This document shows positions 12,567 through 23,471 of a stretch of DNA of 64,000 bases, one piece after another. The DNA comes from Anas platyrhynchos. Lineage: Eukaryota > Chordata > Aves > Anseriformes > Anatidae. How positions within the stretch are numbered: position 1 is the stretch's first letter; each line of letters begins with the position of its first letter. The position numbers and the translations under genes are program-made. Below the pieces are notes generated by a model, which saw only the letters and a list, made by a program, of their open reading frames with translations, did no database searches and was not told the DNA's origin. The stretch covers positions 139,802,501 to 139,866,500 of the forward strand of contig NC_092588.1 of NCBI RefSeq assembly GCF_047663525.1, given 5' to 3'.

Positions 12567-12827
12567 ATAGAATCATAGAATATCTTGAGTTGGAAGGGAC
12601 CCTTAAGGATCATCAAGTCTAACTCTTGACACCGCACAGGTCTACCCAAAAGTTCAGACCATGTGACTAAGTGCACAGTCCAATCTCTTCTTAAATTCAG
12701 ACAGGCTCGGTGCAGTGACCACTTCCCTAGGGAGCCTGTTCCAGTGTGCAACCACCCTCTCTGTGAAGAACCCCCTCCTGATGTCAAGCCTAAATTATTG
12801 CATGTAATGGTCAAGACAATTCCATGC
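12567..12827 (-). mobile_element. CR1 LINE 3' fragment (same subfamily as 44815-47497)
   Basis: Starts on + with atagaatcatagaat followed by gagttggaagggac, the reversed CR1 3' tip. It then matches 44815-45070 closely, including accatgtgactaagtgcac and tgttccagtgtgcaaccacc. It covers only the 3' untranslated tip and the last part of ORF2, so it is a heavily 5'-truncated insertion. Like most CR1 copies it has no poly(A) tail and no obvious target duplication. Confidence 0.9.
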
Positions 12828-13124
12828 TCAGGTCTCAGACTTTGAAGTCCTCAGCAGCAGCAAGGATGCAACTATCAACAACCATTTTTCAGTTGTGGCT
12901 GAAAGATTCCTTCTTACACAAAACAGATCTAAAGCATCTAGATATAGACTATGAAGTTTATCTTAAAAAGAAGTTACATGCATACTTATGTAAATCAGGT
13001 CGTAAGTAGCGTGTAGGTGCATACATTCGAAGTGGAAATTCCTACTTTTCCAGCCATAAAAACATCCAATGACCCTAAACTAACATTTAATACTGGAGCT
13101 GTTGAAAATTCATTTAGTGTTTCT

Positions 13125-13262
13125 TTGTGATCCCAAGGGTCTCACAGCACTCTGAAGTCAGATTCAGTGACCGCACCAACATAAGCATGCTACCTATGAA
13201 CTCCTGCACCCTCTTTGGACATAGAAATCCAGAGAAGTACATAAGTTACTTGAGAGACAGGA
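13125..13262 (+). mobile_element. Possible ancient MIR-like SINE fragment
   Basis: The text ctcacagcactctgaag near the start and gaaatccagagaagtacataag near the end follow the order of the core and 3' parts of amniote MIR/LF-type SINEs. Similarity is weak and judged from memory only. Confidence 0.35.
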
Positions 13263-13279
13263 GAAAACACCCACTGGAG

Positions 13280-13494
13280 AGAACACCCACTTCTTCATGG
13301 TAAGGGTGACGGAGCGCTGGAACAGGCTGCCCAGGGAGGTTGTGGAGTCTCCTTCTCTGTAGATATTCAAGGCCCCTCTGGATGCCTACCTGGGCAACCT
13401 GCTGCAGGGAACCTGCTTTGGCAGGGGGGGTTGGACCCAATGATCTCTGGAGGTCCCTTGAATCCCTACAATTCTGCAATTCTGTGATTATGTG
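13280..13494 (+). mobile_element. CR1 LINE 3' fragment
   Basis: Reads gtgacggagcgctggaacag, gcccagggaggttgtggag, then gatctctggaggtcc and finishes with the octamer-like tip attctgcaattctgtgatt. This is the end of CR1 ORF2 (the [10 protein letters not shown] stretch) plus its short 3' untranslated region, in sense orientation. The 5' side is truncated near 13280. Confidence 0.9.
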
Positions 13495-13773
13495 AGAAGT
13501 TCTACTAAAGCAGTATCAATCCAACCAGTATAATTCCAAGCAGCTTTTAAACCATTTTACTTTTAAAAACAAACTCCAGGAGAGAACAACTGCATAAAAC
13601 TACACTGCTCATAACTGCTCATTTCATTATCTATAAATTTTTCTCCTGAAATTTTTGCAAATAGTGTGGAGTTTAAAAATATTTGGGGCAGTTCAGCAAA
13701 CAGATTGAATACATCAAAAGTCTAGGTTTGGTTATCCATCATTACCATCATTATCCATCATTTCCAAATACAA

Positions 13774-13873
13774 GTAAAATAAAATAAAATAAAATAAAAT
13801 AAAATAAAATAAAATTAAATTAAATTAAATTAAATTAAATTAAATTAAAATAAAATAAAATAAAATAAAATAA
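13774..13873. repeat. Compound pentanucleotide microsatellite
   Basis: Eight AAAAT units (13776-13815) change to about seven TAAAT units (13816-13849) and then back to AAAAT-type units up to 13873. Confidence 0.95.
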
Positions 13874-16800
13874 GTAAAATAGTAGCTAGTAAACTCAAGC
13901 TATAACTAAGCCATAAGAAAAGACTGTCACTGAGTTCGAAAGCAATTATAGCTCCCTGGATGGTGGTGAAAGGCATGAGGGCTACAAACCAAACAGCTTC
14001 AACCACCTGTGAAATGCAGTAATCTCTCCGGAAGCTCAGTCTTGAATTCCTTATTACTACAGTAGAAATTTGTTTCCTCTGTTTCTCTCTGCTGAGGTAC
14101 AACAGAATCTGTCCAGAAACCAAGGGTGGAGGGGGTAGAGGTCACCCTGCCTCTGCCTCTCCCCCTCAGTACACTTACCCATCATTTCCCACCCTCTGTC
14201 AGCATTTATCATTACTGTGGTTTGGTTTTCAGTTTGGCTCTTAATTGAAGGAGATAAAACTATTTACAAGGCACTTTAGCTGCTGTCAGTTAGTGTACTT
14301 TGCCTTCAAGATGGTGAATTGATTCTTCTCTGTTTCATTTGCTCCACGTGTTCTTCTTATCCTTCTGCTGTCCCTAAGCATTCCAGAAACCCATGGTATG
14401 CAAACTTCCTACATCCTGACAGGGCTCGTAGGCTGCCCAAGAAAGTCACTAGGATGCAAGAAAGCATCAGCACAACAAGTAAGTTGTGGTTTTATCGTCT
14501 TCTGCATAGGCTATGTTTTAGCATATAGCCAAAAAAACATACTGCAGGAATGATAAGAAGAGAGTGTACAAAAATGGTAGCAGCAGCTATTTTTATTGTA
14601 GATAACTGTAAATAAAGGAAACCTTAGACTGACTTACCAAAACTTCTGTAAATTCAGTATTTACGAATCATGATACTATTAAAATCATCTAAACCATCAG
14701 TTCATTTGAAAGAGTTGTTTATAAACAACAACATTTATCATTGCTACACTCCATTTCTCAAATAATATTATTAATACTTGCTACAAAAGCCTATTTTCCC
14801 ATAACTGCCTGTGGGAAGATGTGTTAGTTTATCATTGATATGTTCTGCTTTAAAGAGAAGGTGCTTAGGGGATTGTAATTGAGGATGAGAACAATTAAGT
14901 GATGGTCACTGACTTCTTTCTATGTACAGGTGTCACCAGGCAAAAATGTCACAACTGGCATTAGCTGTTGACTAGTTGTCAAAGTTGGCAGGGACTGTAA
15001 CCTTTATTCTCAGGCTTTTGCTGACGGAGCACAGCAGCATTGCTCATCACTGCTGATGCGCTATCAGGGTGCACCTGAAACAGACCTGTTGCTCTGTTCA
15101 GCAACTAAATTGCCCAGACACTGCTGGAGAGCAGTAGATTACCTTTCCAGGAACTAGGAAGTGCATCTCTATATCAGCAGAGGATACCCCTCCACCCCCC
15201 CACGTAAACACCATCCTGCTGCTTTCCATCAACAAAAGAGAACTCTCTCCAAGAGAAAAAGGCTACTCAGAAAGAAGGCAATCAAGGCTGAATAAATAAA
15301 GTTTTTACCATATCCACCGTCTTAGATGCACTTTTGACTACAATCATTTATTTAATCTCATTGCTGGATTAAAGCAGAAGCACATTTGGCATGTTTTTTC
15401 ACTTGTACTTATGTTATTTCCTGATCCAGTGTTAGAGTTCATTATATTTAAGGAAAAGCTAGCCTGAAACCAACTCTGGACGAAAGTGAGAAAGTCATTC
15501 ATAAACACATGAAATATTCAAAATTATGACTGATATGAACTACTGTCATTAATCAAAAGGTATTTATATAAAATGTGTTACAAATCTAAATGGGGTATAA
15601 TGAAGCTCTGTAAGTCTCTGTAAAAGTCTCTGTAAATAAAAAATAAAAGATAAGTCTCTGTAAAAGGTCTTAATAAAAAATAACAATAAATTAAATTAAA
15701 AAAAAAATCAACATGTTATTTTGCAAAAATAACATTTATAGTAATAAAGAGAAAGACAGAAGGTAGCTTCTAGGAAACAAACAAAAAAAAAAAAAATGAA
15801 ACTTCTTTCTCATCAGTTTGCTGTCCTGGGTCAGTAAGAGAGCAAAAGATTCCACTCTGATCTGTGCTAATTCACTGCAAATAGAAGTTTAGCCTCAGCT
15901 AATATGTGTACACTTCAAACAGATAGGTCAGAAGCAAGGCCAGATACACCAGATGGTTTCAGAGAGGAATTGTCCAAAGCTGTAGAACAAACTCCCAGCA
16001 GGATACTTCTGAGACCACAACATCATGAAGAAAACTCCTAGGTTTGTTCTGTTAAATTAAACAGGAAGGGGAAGAAGTTTTCTAGTGCCTTTTTCTCTAG
16101 TTCTCCTCTAAGTGAACTTACTCAGTAACTTTTGGAGGGAAGAGATAGGAAATATATCACAGATTAGATCTTCAACTTGAGAAATCAAAATCTTTTTTTT
16201 TTTTTCTTTACCTAGGCGATTCTGCTGATTCACCCCAGGATCTCATCCTCTGAGTTTGAGCAAAGCTGACGAAAACCCTTGAGTCTTTCGACATTAGACT
16301 GACATGTCTGTTATATCCTTTCCTCACCTCCCTTTCCTTTCTGCTTTTCCTTATTTCTCTGAACAACTGAATTTCAGATCTGAGGTCCTAATTACAGCTT
16401 AAAACCAGATTCTGAAGCACTGCTCTGCCCTCAACTTGCAGGCTTGAGCTCTGGGGATTGCACACAGCTGATGGAGGAAAAAGACCTGCTGATCTGCTGG
16501 CCTTCAGATGCCGCTGCAGTCTGTAGATGTCTCTCACCTCTAAATCATGATCCTGGGATGCCAAGTTTAGGAAGAAAGAAAAAAGATGTATAGAGGAAAG
16601 AATGTATACAAAGTGTAAACTACTCTTGTTTCTTGCTCTTGACCTTCAGCAGGTTCTGCTGTCTAAAACCAATTGCTAAAGATCACTGGGGCAGCTGTAA
16701 TAATTTGTGATAACTAGCTTTTTGTTTTATACAGACAGTTAAGGTGAGGGTACCAATATATCTGGGTCCTAAGCATCAACAGATCCCACTGAGAGGCTGT

Positions 16801-17720
16801 GGGAGAGAGAGCTTTATTGCTTCCAAAATGTCACATTCAGAAAAAGTAACCAATAAAATATACACAAGTGAAGAGAAAAGGCTTTTCCAAACTTCATCAC
16901 TTCTGTTTACTAAGGAGAGGTGTGACATGTTCTTCAACTAAGGCAGTAGAGGATATTACCAGGAATGAAGCTCTGGCTCTAAGCCAGCCTGCAGTCCTGC
17001 TGGGACAATTGTATGTCCTGAATTAACTGTGCAAACAGATACATGCCCACATTGAAGACTACTCCTTTCAACTCGGACAAGTGTATAATTCTATCATATA
17101 GCACCTTATTATTTGAGAAGATGACACAAACATGCTGTTGGAGATTTCATTTAGACACACAAGCTCCTGTACAAATTACTTGAAACTTATCAATTGGAAA
17201 GAAAAATTGCGTATTTAAACTCTAATATGCTGTATTATTTCATTTGCATTGTTCTGTTTTGTGTCATGAAATAAAGATAAAACACATGTTATTCTAAGTT
17301 AAATCATATTTCAGATTTTCATTTTTTTTATTCATGTTCAACTTGGTATATATGGTTTCATTTTCACAAAAAGGAAATGCAATTCATTAAAAAGAAATCT
17401 ATCAGAAAAGCTCTCCCGTTTCCCTTTGGCAATACATGATAGTCAAATATCATGTTAAAATATCTGTTTAAATATTATAGTAACTTCTGATTCCAATTTT
17501 CTGCTTGTAATGAGCACCTAGTTTCAGACTTCTGCTTTTTGAAACTTGCATATCTGTTTCAGTTCAGACATCACCTTTATCAGAATGTGGGTGAATACTG
17601 TAGTAAGAAATAGAATTAAGTAAATCTGGTCTCTCCATCACATCAGAGTCCATCATGCTTATGGTGAAAAAGTAATCTAGTCTTCCTAAAGGAGCTGAAT
17701 AGAATTGAATAGATGAAACA
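13874..17720. other. Unassigned AT-rich DNA
   Basis: No gene or clear transposon recognised. The word aagtctctgtaaa occurs three times at 15612-15665. There is an A-run at 15784-15796 and a T-run near 16192-16205. Open frames are short and unremarkable. Confidence 0.55.
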
Positions 17721-17721
17721 A

Positions 17722-17771
17722 GGAGGGGAGGGGACAGCAGGGCAGGGCACGGCAGGGCAAGGCAGGGCAGA
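17722..17771 (+). repeat. G-rich ggcaggGCA-type repeat
   Basis: Degenerate gggca/ggcag units with at least six runs of three or more G. The segment 17725-17747 fits the G3+N1-7 quadruplex pattern. It abuts the CR1 3' end at 17774. Confidence 0.7.
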
Positions 17772-17773
17772 GA

Positions 17774-18137
17774 AGAGTTGGAAGGGACTTTCAAAGATCA
17801 TTTAGCCCAGCTTCCTGGCCTCTTCAGGGCTAACCATAAGTTAAAGCATATTATTGAGAGCATTGTCTAAAGAACTCTTGAACATTGACAGTCATGGGGC
17901 ATCAATTAAATGTCTAGCAAGCCTGCTGCAGTGTTTGACCACCCTCATAATGAAAATTATTTTTTCCTTATATGTAGTCTGAACCTACTCTGTTGCTGCT
18001 CTGTGGCATTCAAACACATCCTGTCATTGGTTACCAGGTAACAGAGATTAGCACCTCCCTCTGCACTTCTCCTCAGGCTGCAGAGAGCAATAAGGCCACC
18101 TCTCACCCTCCTCTTCTCCAAATGGGACAAGCCAGGT
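17774..18137 (-). mobile_element. Old CR1 LINE 3' fragment
   Basis: Starts on + with agttggaagggacttt, the reversed CR1 3' tip, then runs through ttgaccaccctcataatgaa to cctcaggctgcagagagcaataagg and ctcaccctcctcttctcc, which is the reverse of the CR1 C-terminal coding part (compare 45155-45185). It is interrupted at 18138 by another CR1 tip. Confidence 0.8.
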
Positions 18138-18328
18138 ATAGAATCATAGAAAAATTAAGGTTGGAAAAGACCTTCAAGATCATCTGGTCCAACCATCACC
18201 CTACTACCAATGTCACCCACCAAATCATGTCCCTACACACCAGGTCCAACACCTGACCACTCCTTCTGAGAAGAAAAGTCTCCAAATTCCCAACCTAAAG
18301 CCCCTGGTGCAACTTGAGGCTTTATTCC
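18138..18328 (-). mobile_element. CR1 LINE 3' fragment, apparently nested
   Basis: A new reversed CR1 tip, agaatcatagaaaaattaagg, begins inside the preceding CR1 copy and continues with ttcaagatcatctggtccaa and gcaacttgaggc. It belongs to a different CR1 subfamily from the copies at 12.6 and 44.8 kb, judged by its 3' untranslated text. It is probably a later insertion into the older copy. Confidence 0.8.
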
Positions 18329-18330
18329 TT

Positions 18331-18545
18331 CAAGTGGGTGATCTTATCATAGAAGGAGATCAAATTGATAAAGCAGAATTTTTCTTCCATTAACCCATGT
18401 TGACAATGTCTGATAATAGCATTATTCTTTAAATGCTTTTAAATATCCCCTAGGGCAATCTTCTCAATAACTTTTTCCAGGGACTGAGGTTAGACTAATA
18501 CGTCTAAAAGGTTGTGGTTCTAAAGATGGATTACAATTTTCTCTA
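18331..18545 (-). mobile_element. CR1 LINE reverse transcriptase fragment
   Basis: The + strand text caagtgggtgatctt, aaggagatcaaatt, cccatgttga and ttccagggactgaggttaga parallels 46001-46175 of the long CR1 copy, i.e. the reverse of the fingers region of the reverse transcriptase. About 700 bp of CR1 that should lie between this piece and 17774-18137 are missing, so it is either the same old element with a deletion or a separate one. Confidence 0.8.
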
Positions 18546-19028
18546 GAAAAGAAGGATATTTGCAAAAGGTTTGCACTCTTATGAAAAATTTATTAATTTG
18601 GGGATACTGTAAATTTAAATGACAATATACATATAGATTCCTTCAGTCTGCATACTGTTTTATTAATGGTATAATGCTGCATTTGGATATGAATGTTTAG
18701 CACCTACTGAGCGGTAGATAGGAACTAACAATCTTCTTTGTATATGCAGTGCACTGGGAAATTTAATCAGGAAGAAAGTAGACGTTTTTACCATCTTCAA
18801 CGTGACTTTTTAAATAGTTAATTATAAATAGTTAATTTAATCCACATTACATCCCAGTTATTATGGTTGTCATATTTCTGTTGGCATAAAAGACACAGAT
18901 AGCTTACGCAAAGGTTAGATGCAATTCCTTCTGTTAAAATGATAGTTAACGTTACAAATGACGACTCAGAAACCAACAGTTGTTTGAAAGTATGCTAAGG
19001 ATGCATTCCTGGTTTAGTACTGGATGTG
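18546..19028. other. Unassigned AT-rich DNA
   Basis: Nothing recognisable; no open frame above background. Confidence 0.6.
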
Positions 19029-19340
19029 ACAATGTACAGGGTTTACATGGCAAGGTTTTGTCAGCAGGGGGCTGCAGGGTTGGTCTCTGTGAGCCGGCAG
19101 CTGCCTCATGCCAGAAAAAGGCTGGTTTCAGCCATCTCCAAAGACACCTGCCAATGGCCAGGGCCAAGCCAATAAGCTTTGTTGTTTGCACCTTTGTCAG
19201 AGTAGATTTAAGAAAGAGGGGAAAAAAAAATGCTGCACAACAGCAGCTGGGAGAGTGAGGAGCGAGAGCCAGCCCTGCAGACACCAAGGTCAGTGAAGGA
19301 GGAGGGCAGAAGGTGCTCCAGACACCGGAGCAATGAGTTG
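19029..19340 (-). mobile_element. LTR fragment of family B
   Basis: Reverse complement of the last ~300 bp of the LTRs at 3155-4056 and 21439-22105: gggtttacatggcaaggttttg on + is the reversed LTR 3' end, and gcaacagcagctgggagagtgag and gcagaaggtgctccag match further in. The remaining LTR is absent beyond 19340. Open frames on both strands here (18980-19258 +, 18952-19287 -) are shadows of the LTR. Confidence 0.85.
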
Positions 19341-19597
19341 TTTGGTTTTGTTGAAGTCAACAGCTGAAATGTCAGAAACAAAAGAATATTGAAAATACTA
19401 GAAAAGTAAAATACAGACACATGCACTGACAATCTTTAGTTTCTATCATCCCTCTATTATTCCCATAATTAATGTTTCACAGGTCTTCTTACACTGAAAC
19501 AGCCTGAAGAAGCAACATGCACTTCAACAAAGGCTTGTTCTTCACTGAAAGAAAGAATTGGGCAATGGTTAGAGAAAGCGACTTAGTAGATTAAAAA

Positions 19598-19715
19598 AAA
19601 ATAAATATATATATATATATATTTTATATATATATATATATAAAATATATATATGTGTATTTTCATATATATGTTATGTATATATATATTATATATATTT
19701 ATGTATATATATAAA
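19598..19715. repeat. (AT)n tract with palindromic interruptions
   Basis: Alternating A/T broken by tttt and aaaa, producing a self-complementary stretch able to form cruciforms. Confidence 0.95.
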
Positions 19716-21438
19716 AAAGATATTTTTTTAACTATTCTTTTTCACTGATTTTGTGCATTTTGAACTATCCTTTTTTTTAACCATGGGTCCTTAGAGCTTA
19801 TGAAGTGATTCAGTATGTGTAATCTACCTAGAGTCTATGAAATAATTGTCTTGGATGTTTTTTATGTAAGTTTTTGTTTGGACACACAATCTTGAATCTG
19901 ATGGCAGACTTGCCTACACTCACTTTTTTCTGTATCTTAGTTCCATTTCTCTTTCTGTATCTTAGTTCCATTTCTCTGAGGATGTTAACCATGCTTCTTT
20001 AATGGAAACTGTCTCAGTCATCTTCATTTTTAGGTATAGACTTCATAAGAACTGCACACTCATTTTCTGAAATATTTCTACAATGACAGCAACTGACATA
20101 TTGTTTATACTACCTGCTCATTAAAATGTATAAGGACACACAAGCCTTACAAAGTTATTAGCTTATCTAGAGAGTTCAAATAAACATCTAAAAATATGGA
20201 GGGTTTTCTGAGCTGCCAGTTTCTTGCATCTAGAGGTAATAAATCCCAGACAACTGACCTTTCCCATCAGGCCTCTCCCATTTGCATTGGCTGCAGTGAA
20301 CAAGAGAGAAAGTATCTTAATATTTGCTCATTTCTAAGTGTTATATAAAATAATGCAGTTGAAAAACATTTTGAATCACAATATTAAATGAAATCAGTAT
20401 AAGCCTACAAATAATCAGTGACAACATATTTGTATAAGAGGCAGTTCAAGTGTTGCACAGAATGCTTGTACCTGATCCCAAATTTTACTGATAGATAATC
20501 ACAGATCACTGTGAAAAATATTTTCTCCCCATAATAGATACTTCAAGCCCTTATTCAAACAGTCACATAGGTCATGTCTTTTATACACTGCTTTGAAACA
20601 TGAAAAAATGAATAATTCTACCATGCAGTGTTTGCTCCATTTCATTTCTTTCCAAGTTCTCTGATAGCTCAGAAAAGTAAGCTATTATTTGGATGATTTG
20701 TAGTCATTGCAGTGAAATGTTTTAAATGTAAGAGATTAAAAACTTTTTATAGTTACATTTTAAAATGGTAAGAAATGGTAACGGCTTTATTAAAATAGTG
20801 ATTTTTTTCATGGCCAGTGTTTATGTATCATTTCCCTCCAAACAGTGAAATCCTTGTTCATTAGCCAATTTTTGAAGTAAATTTAAGTCTGTTTTATTTG
20901 CAGTTACAGACTGTCCAGAGAAGGTGAGATTCATTCAATTTAATTTTAGACATCTCAAAACTCAGCACCTAATTTCAGTTAAATCCACTCTAACTAGTTC
21001 CAAAAGAAAGACACTTCCAAAGGGTGATTCATAGTATTCCAAAATAGCCAGCTTCTTATTTTTGTATTTTTTTTCCGTTTTGTTCAAAAACAACATATGT
21101 TGCGTTACTTATTGACATGCCAAAGAATTTTTTTAATTGGGATTCATGCCAATCTGTATTCTGGTGAAAAAAATGTATGTTAAAAATGTAGAAAATCAAC
21201 CTTTTTTATTGATTAAATGAAGCCTTTCAGATACAGAATACATAAGAAAAAAGGGCACATTAAAATATCTTATTAAATAGAGATAACATTATCAATACTG
21301 AACAAAAGGACAAACTGCTTCTGGTTATTATGACGTTATTCACAAATATTTCGGTTCTGAATATGTGTTTACCTGTTTTTTGAAAACAAGATAGATACTC
21401 ACCGTATACTGAAACTTCTAGGTATCTCGTACTCAGAC
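19716..21438. other. Unassigned AT-rich DNA
   Basis: No gene or transposon recognised. A 25-bp perfect tandem duplication (unit tgtatcttagttccatttct plus five bases) lies at about 19929-19978. Confidence 0.55.
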
Positions 21439-22105
21439 TGTCGTGGTGGTTTTGTTCAGCTGGGCAGCTAAGCTCCACCACAACAGCACTCTCACTCCTC
21501 CTCCTCAGAAGGAAACGGGGAGAAAATAAGATGGAAGGGGCTCAATTATAATCATGGGCAAAACAGACTTAGCATAGGGAAATTAATAAAATTCATTATC
21601 TATTACTAACAAGCTAGAGCAGTGAGAAATAACAAAACAAAAACAAACAAACAAAATAAAATAAAAACACCTTCTCCCCATTCTCCCTCTTGTCTATGTC
21701 CTCCCCCCAAAAGTGAAGTGGAATAAGGAATAGGGGCTGCAGTCAGCTGCGGGGGGACAACCTGCTCCACCAGGGGCCTCTCCACAGGCCGCCGGGGAAC
21801 TTCTGCTCCGTGCCTGGAGCACTTCCTGCCCTCCTGCTGCACTGACCTTGGGGGCTGCAGGGGTGGCTCTCACTCCTCACTCTCCCAGCTGCTGTTGCGA
21901 AGCAGTTTTTTTCCCCTTTCTTAAATCTGCTCTCACGGAGGCACAAGCAACATCACTTATTGGATTGGCTCTGGCCAGCAGCAGGTCCCTTTGGTGTAGT
22001 CTGGAGCTGACCCTTACCTAACACGAGGCAGCTTCTGGATTCATCTCATAGAGGCCACACTTACAACTCCCTGCTACCAAAACCTTGCCACGTAAACCCA
22101 ATACA
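21439..22105 (+). mobile_element. Solo LTR of family B, internally deleted
   Basis: This copy keeps both ends of the LTR: it starts tgtcgtggtggttttgttcag and ends aaacccaataca. A candidate polyadenylation signal AATAAA is at 21585-21590. Compared with 3155-4056 it lacks about 397 bp: after ggggctgcagtcag (ending 21750) it resumes at ctgcggggggaca, equivalent to jumping from 3297 to 3695. A ctgcag-like word sits near both sides of the missing block, so slippage or recombination between short repeats could explain it. I see no matching 5-bp duplication at the flanks. No internal retroviral genes are present. The small open frames inside are not genes. Confidence 0.85.
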
Positions 22106-23274
22106 CCTATTCAATGCACTGAAAAAAATTCACAGCTTCCACTGCACTCTGGTCTGTGAAGTCTCCTGTGTCCATTAAATTCATACCATCAGTCCCTGTC
22201 TTGCTGGTCTCAGTTGTGACAGCCAGACTGTGTGTAGGTGCAGCAGTACAGCAACCTTTCATCTGCTTTGGGAAGCAGATAGGATGTGGGTGGTTGACGC
22301 AGCTACTAATTTACAGACCAGTCTTAACAGAGTTGTATTTGGAAAAGTTCAGGTTCATTTTGCAGATTCAATTTGCATGGTAACTACACAGCTTTTAGTC
22401 ACTGAACCATCTCCAAGTAACATTATTGGCATTTCAACCACCAGTTTGTGTGTGGTGACATAAAAACAAAAAGACTGGAGACTTGAGATCAGAGACTGGA
22501 TGCCCACAGGAGGAAAAGTTGGGACAGATGTCTGGAATTTTTTTTAATCATCATAGAATTTTAACTCATTTTTATAAACACTGATACACATCTTTGAGCT
22601 TAAATCTCTAAAATCAAATTTTATGTTTTCAAATTTCACAGCTGGTCTTCCTAAGTCTAATCATGCTGTAAAACATTAAAGGGAAATGTTTTTTCTAACT
22701 CATACTATTAATGATAGCAACCAAAATGCAGTGCTCTTTTAAGATTCCAGATACATTGTCTGAATTCTATCTGAGAAATACTGTTCTTTGAAACCCAATA
22801 TAAACAGAACTCTGATATACAAATTACAGTATAGCTATTTGGCTTCTCCTTCTTTTCTCTTCATAGGCTTCCTGATGTTGGTTACATCTCACAGGTTACA
22901 GTAATCCATTGATTGTGAGTGTTAAAGATATTAACAGATAAATATGAATGACATTTTGCAATGCCAATAACCAGTAAAATTTCAGTCAAATGTCCTACAT
23001 TGCAAATTTGATTCCAAATTTCTCAACAAGATAATGAAAATGTAAAACAAATACGGTTTAATAATACTGAAATGTCTTCAGGATAGTTACAAATATTCTT
23101 GTTTATAACTGATAGAGGATTTAGGTAAGTGTCCAAATTGCAATACAAAGATCTTGCAGCAGCCTGACTGCACTGTGTTTTTTTTTTTTTATTTTTGAAG
23201 TGTCTATACTGATTACCCTTTACTGCAGAAAATGGGAAATGGGTGGTGGCACCATTCTCCTCCTGTAAATATAA

Positions 23275-23298
23275 AACAAACAAACAAACAAACAAACA
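23275..23298. repeat. (CAAA)n microsatellite
   Basis: Six caaa units. Confidence 0.9.
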
Positions 23299-23406
23299 CT
23301 ACACAGTTCTTGGGAATAACCATTTTTCAGGGCTCTTACCAGAAGGATAACTGAGTCTGTGTTTGTAAGTCCTTATTCAAAACAACAGCCCTGAAAATAC
23401 CCAGGG

Positions 23407-23471
23407 AAAAAATAAATAAATAAAATAAAATAAAATAAAATAAAATAAAATAAAATAAAATAAAATAAAAA
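23407..23471. repeat. (TAAAA)n microsatellite
   Basis: A few aaat units lead into about ten perfect taaaa units. Confidence 0.95.
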
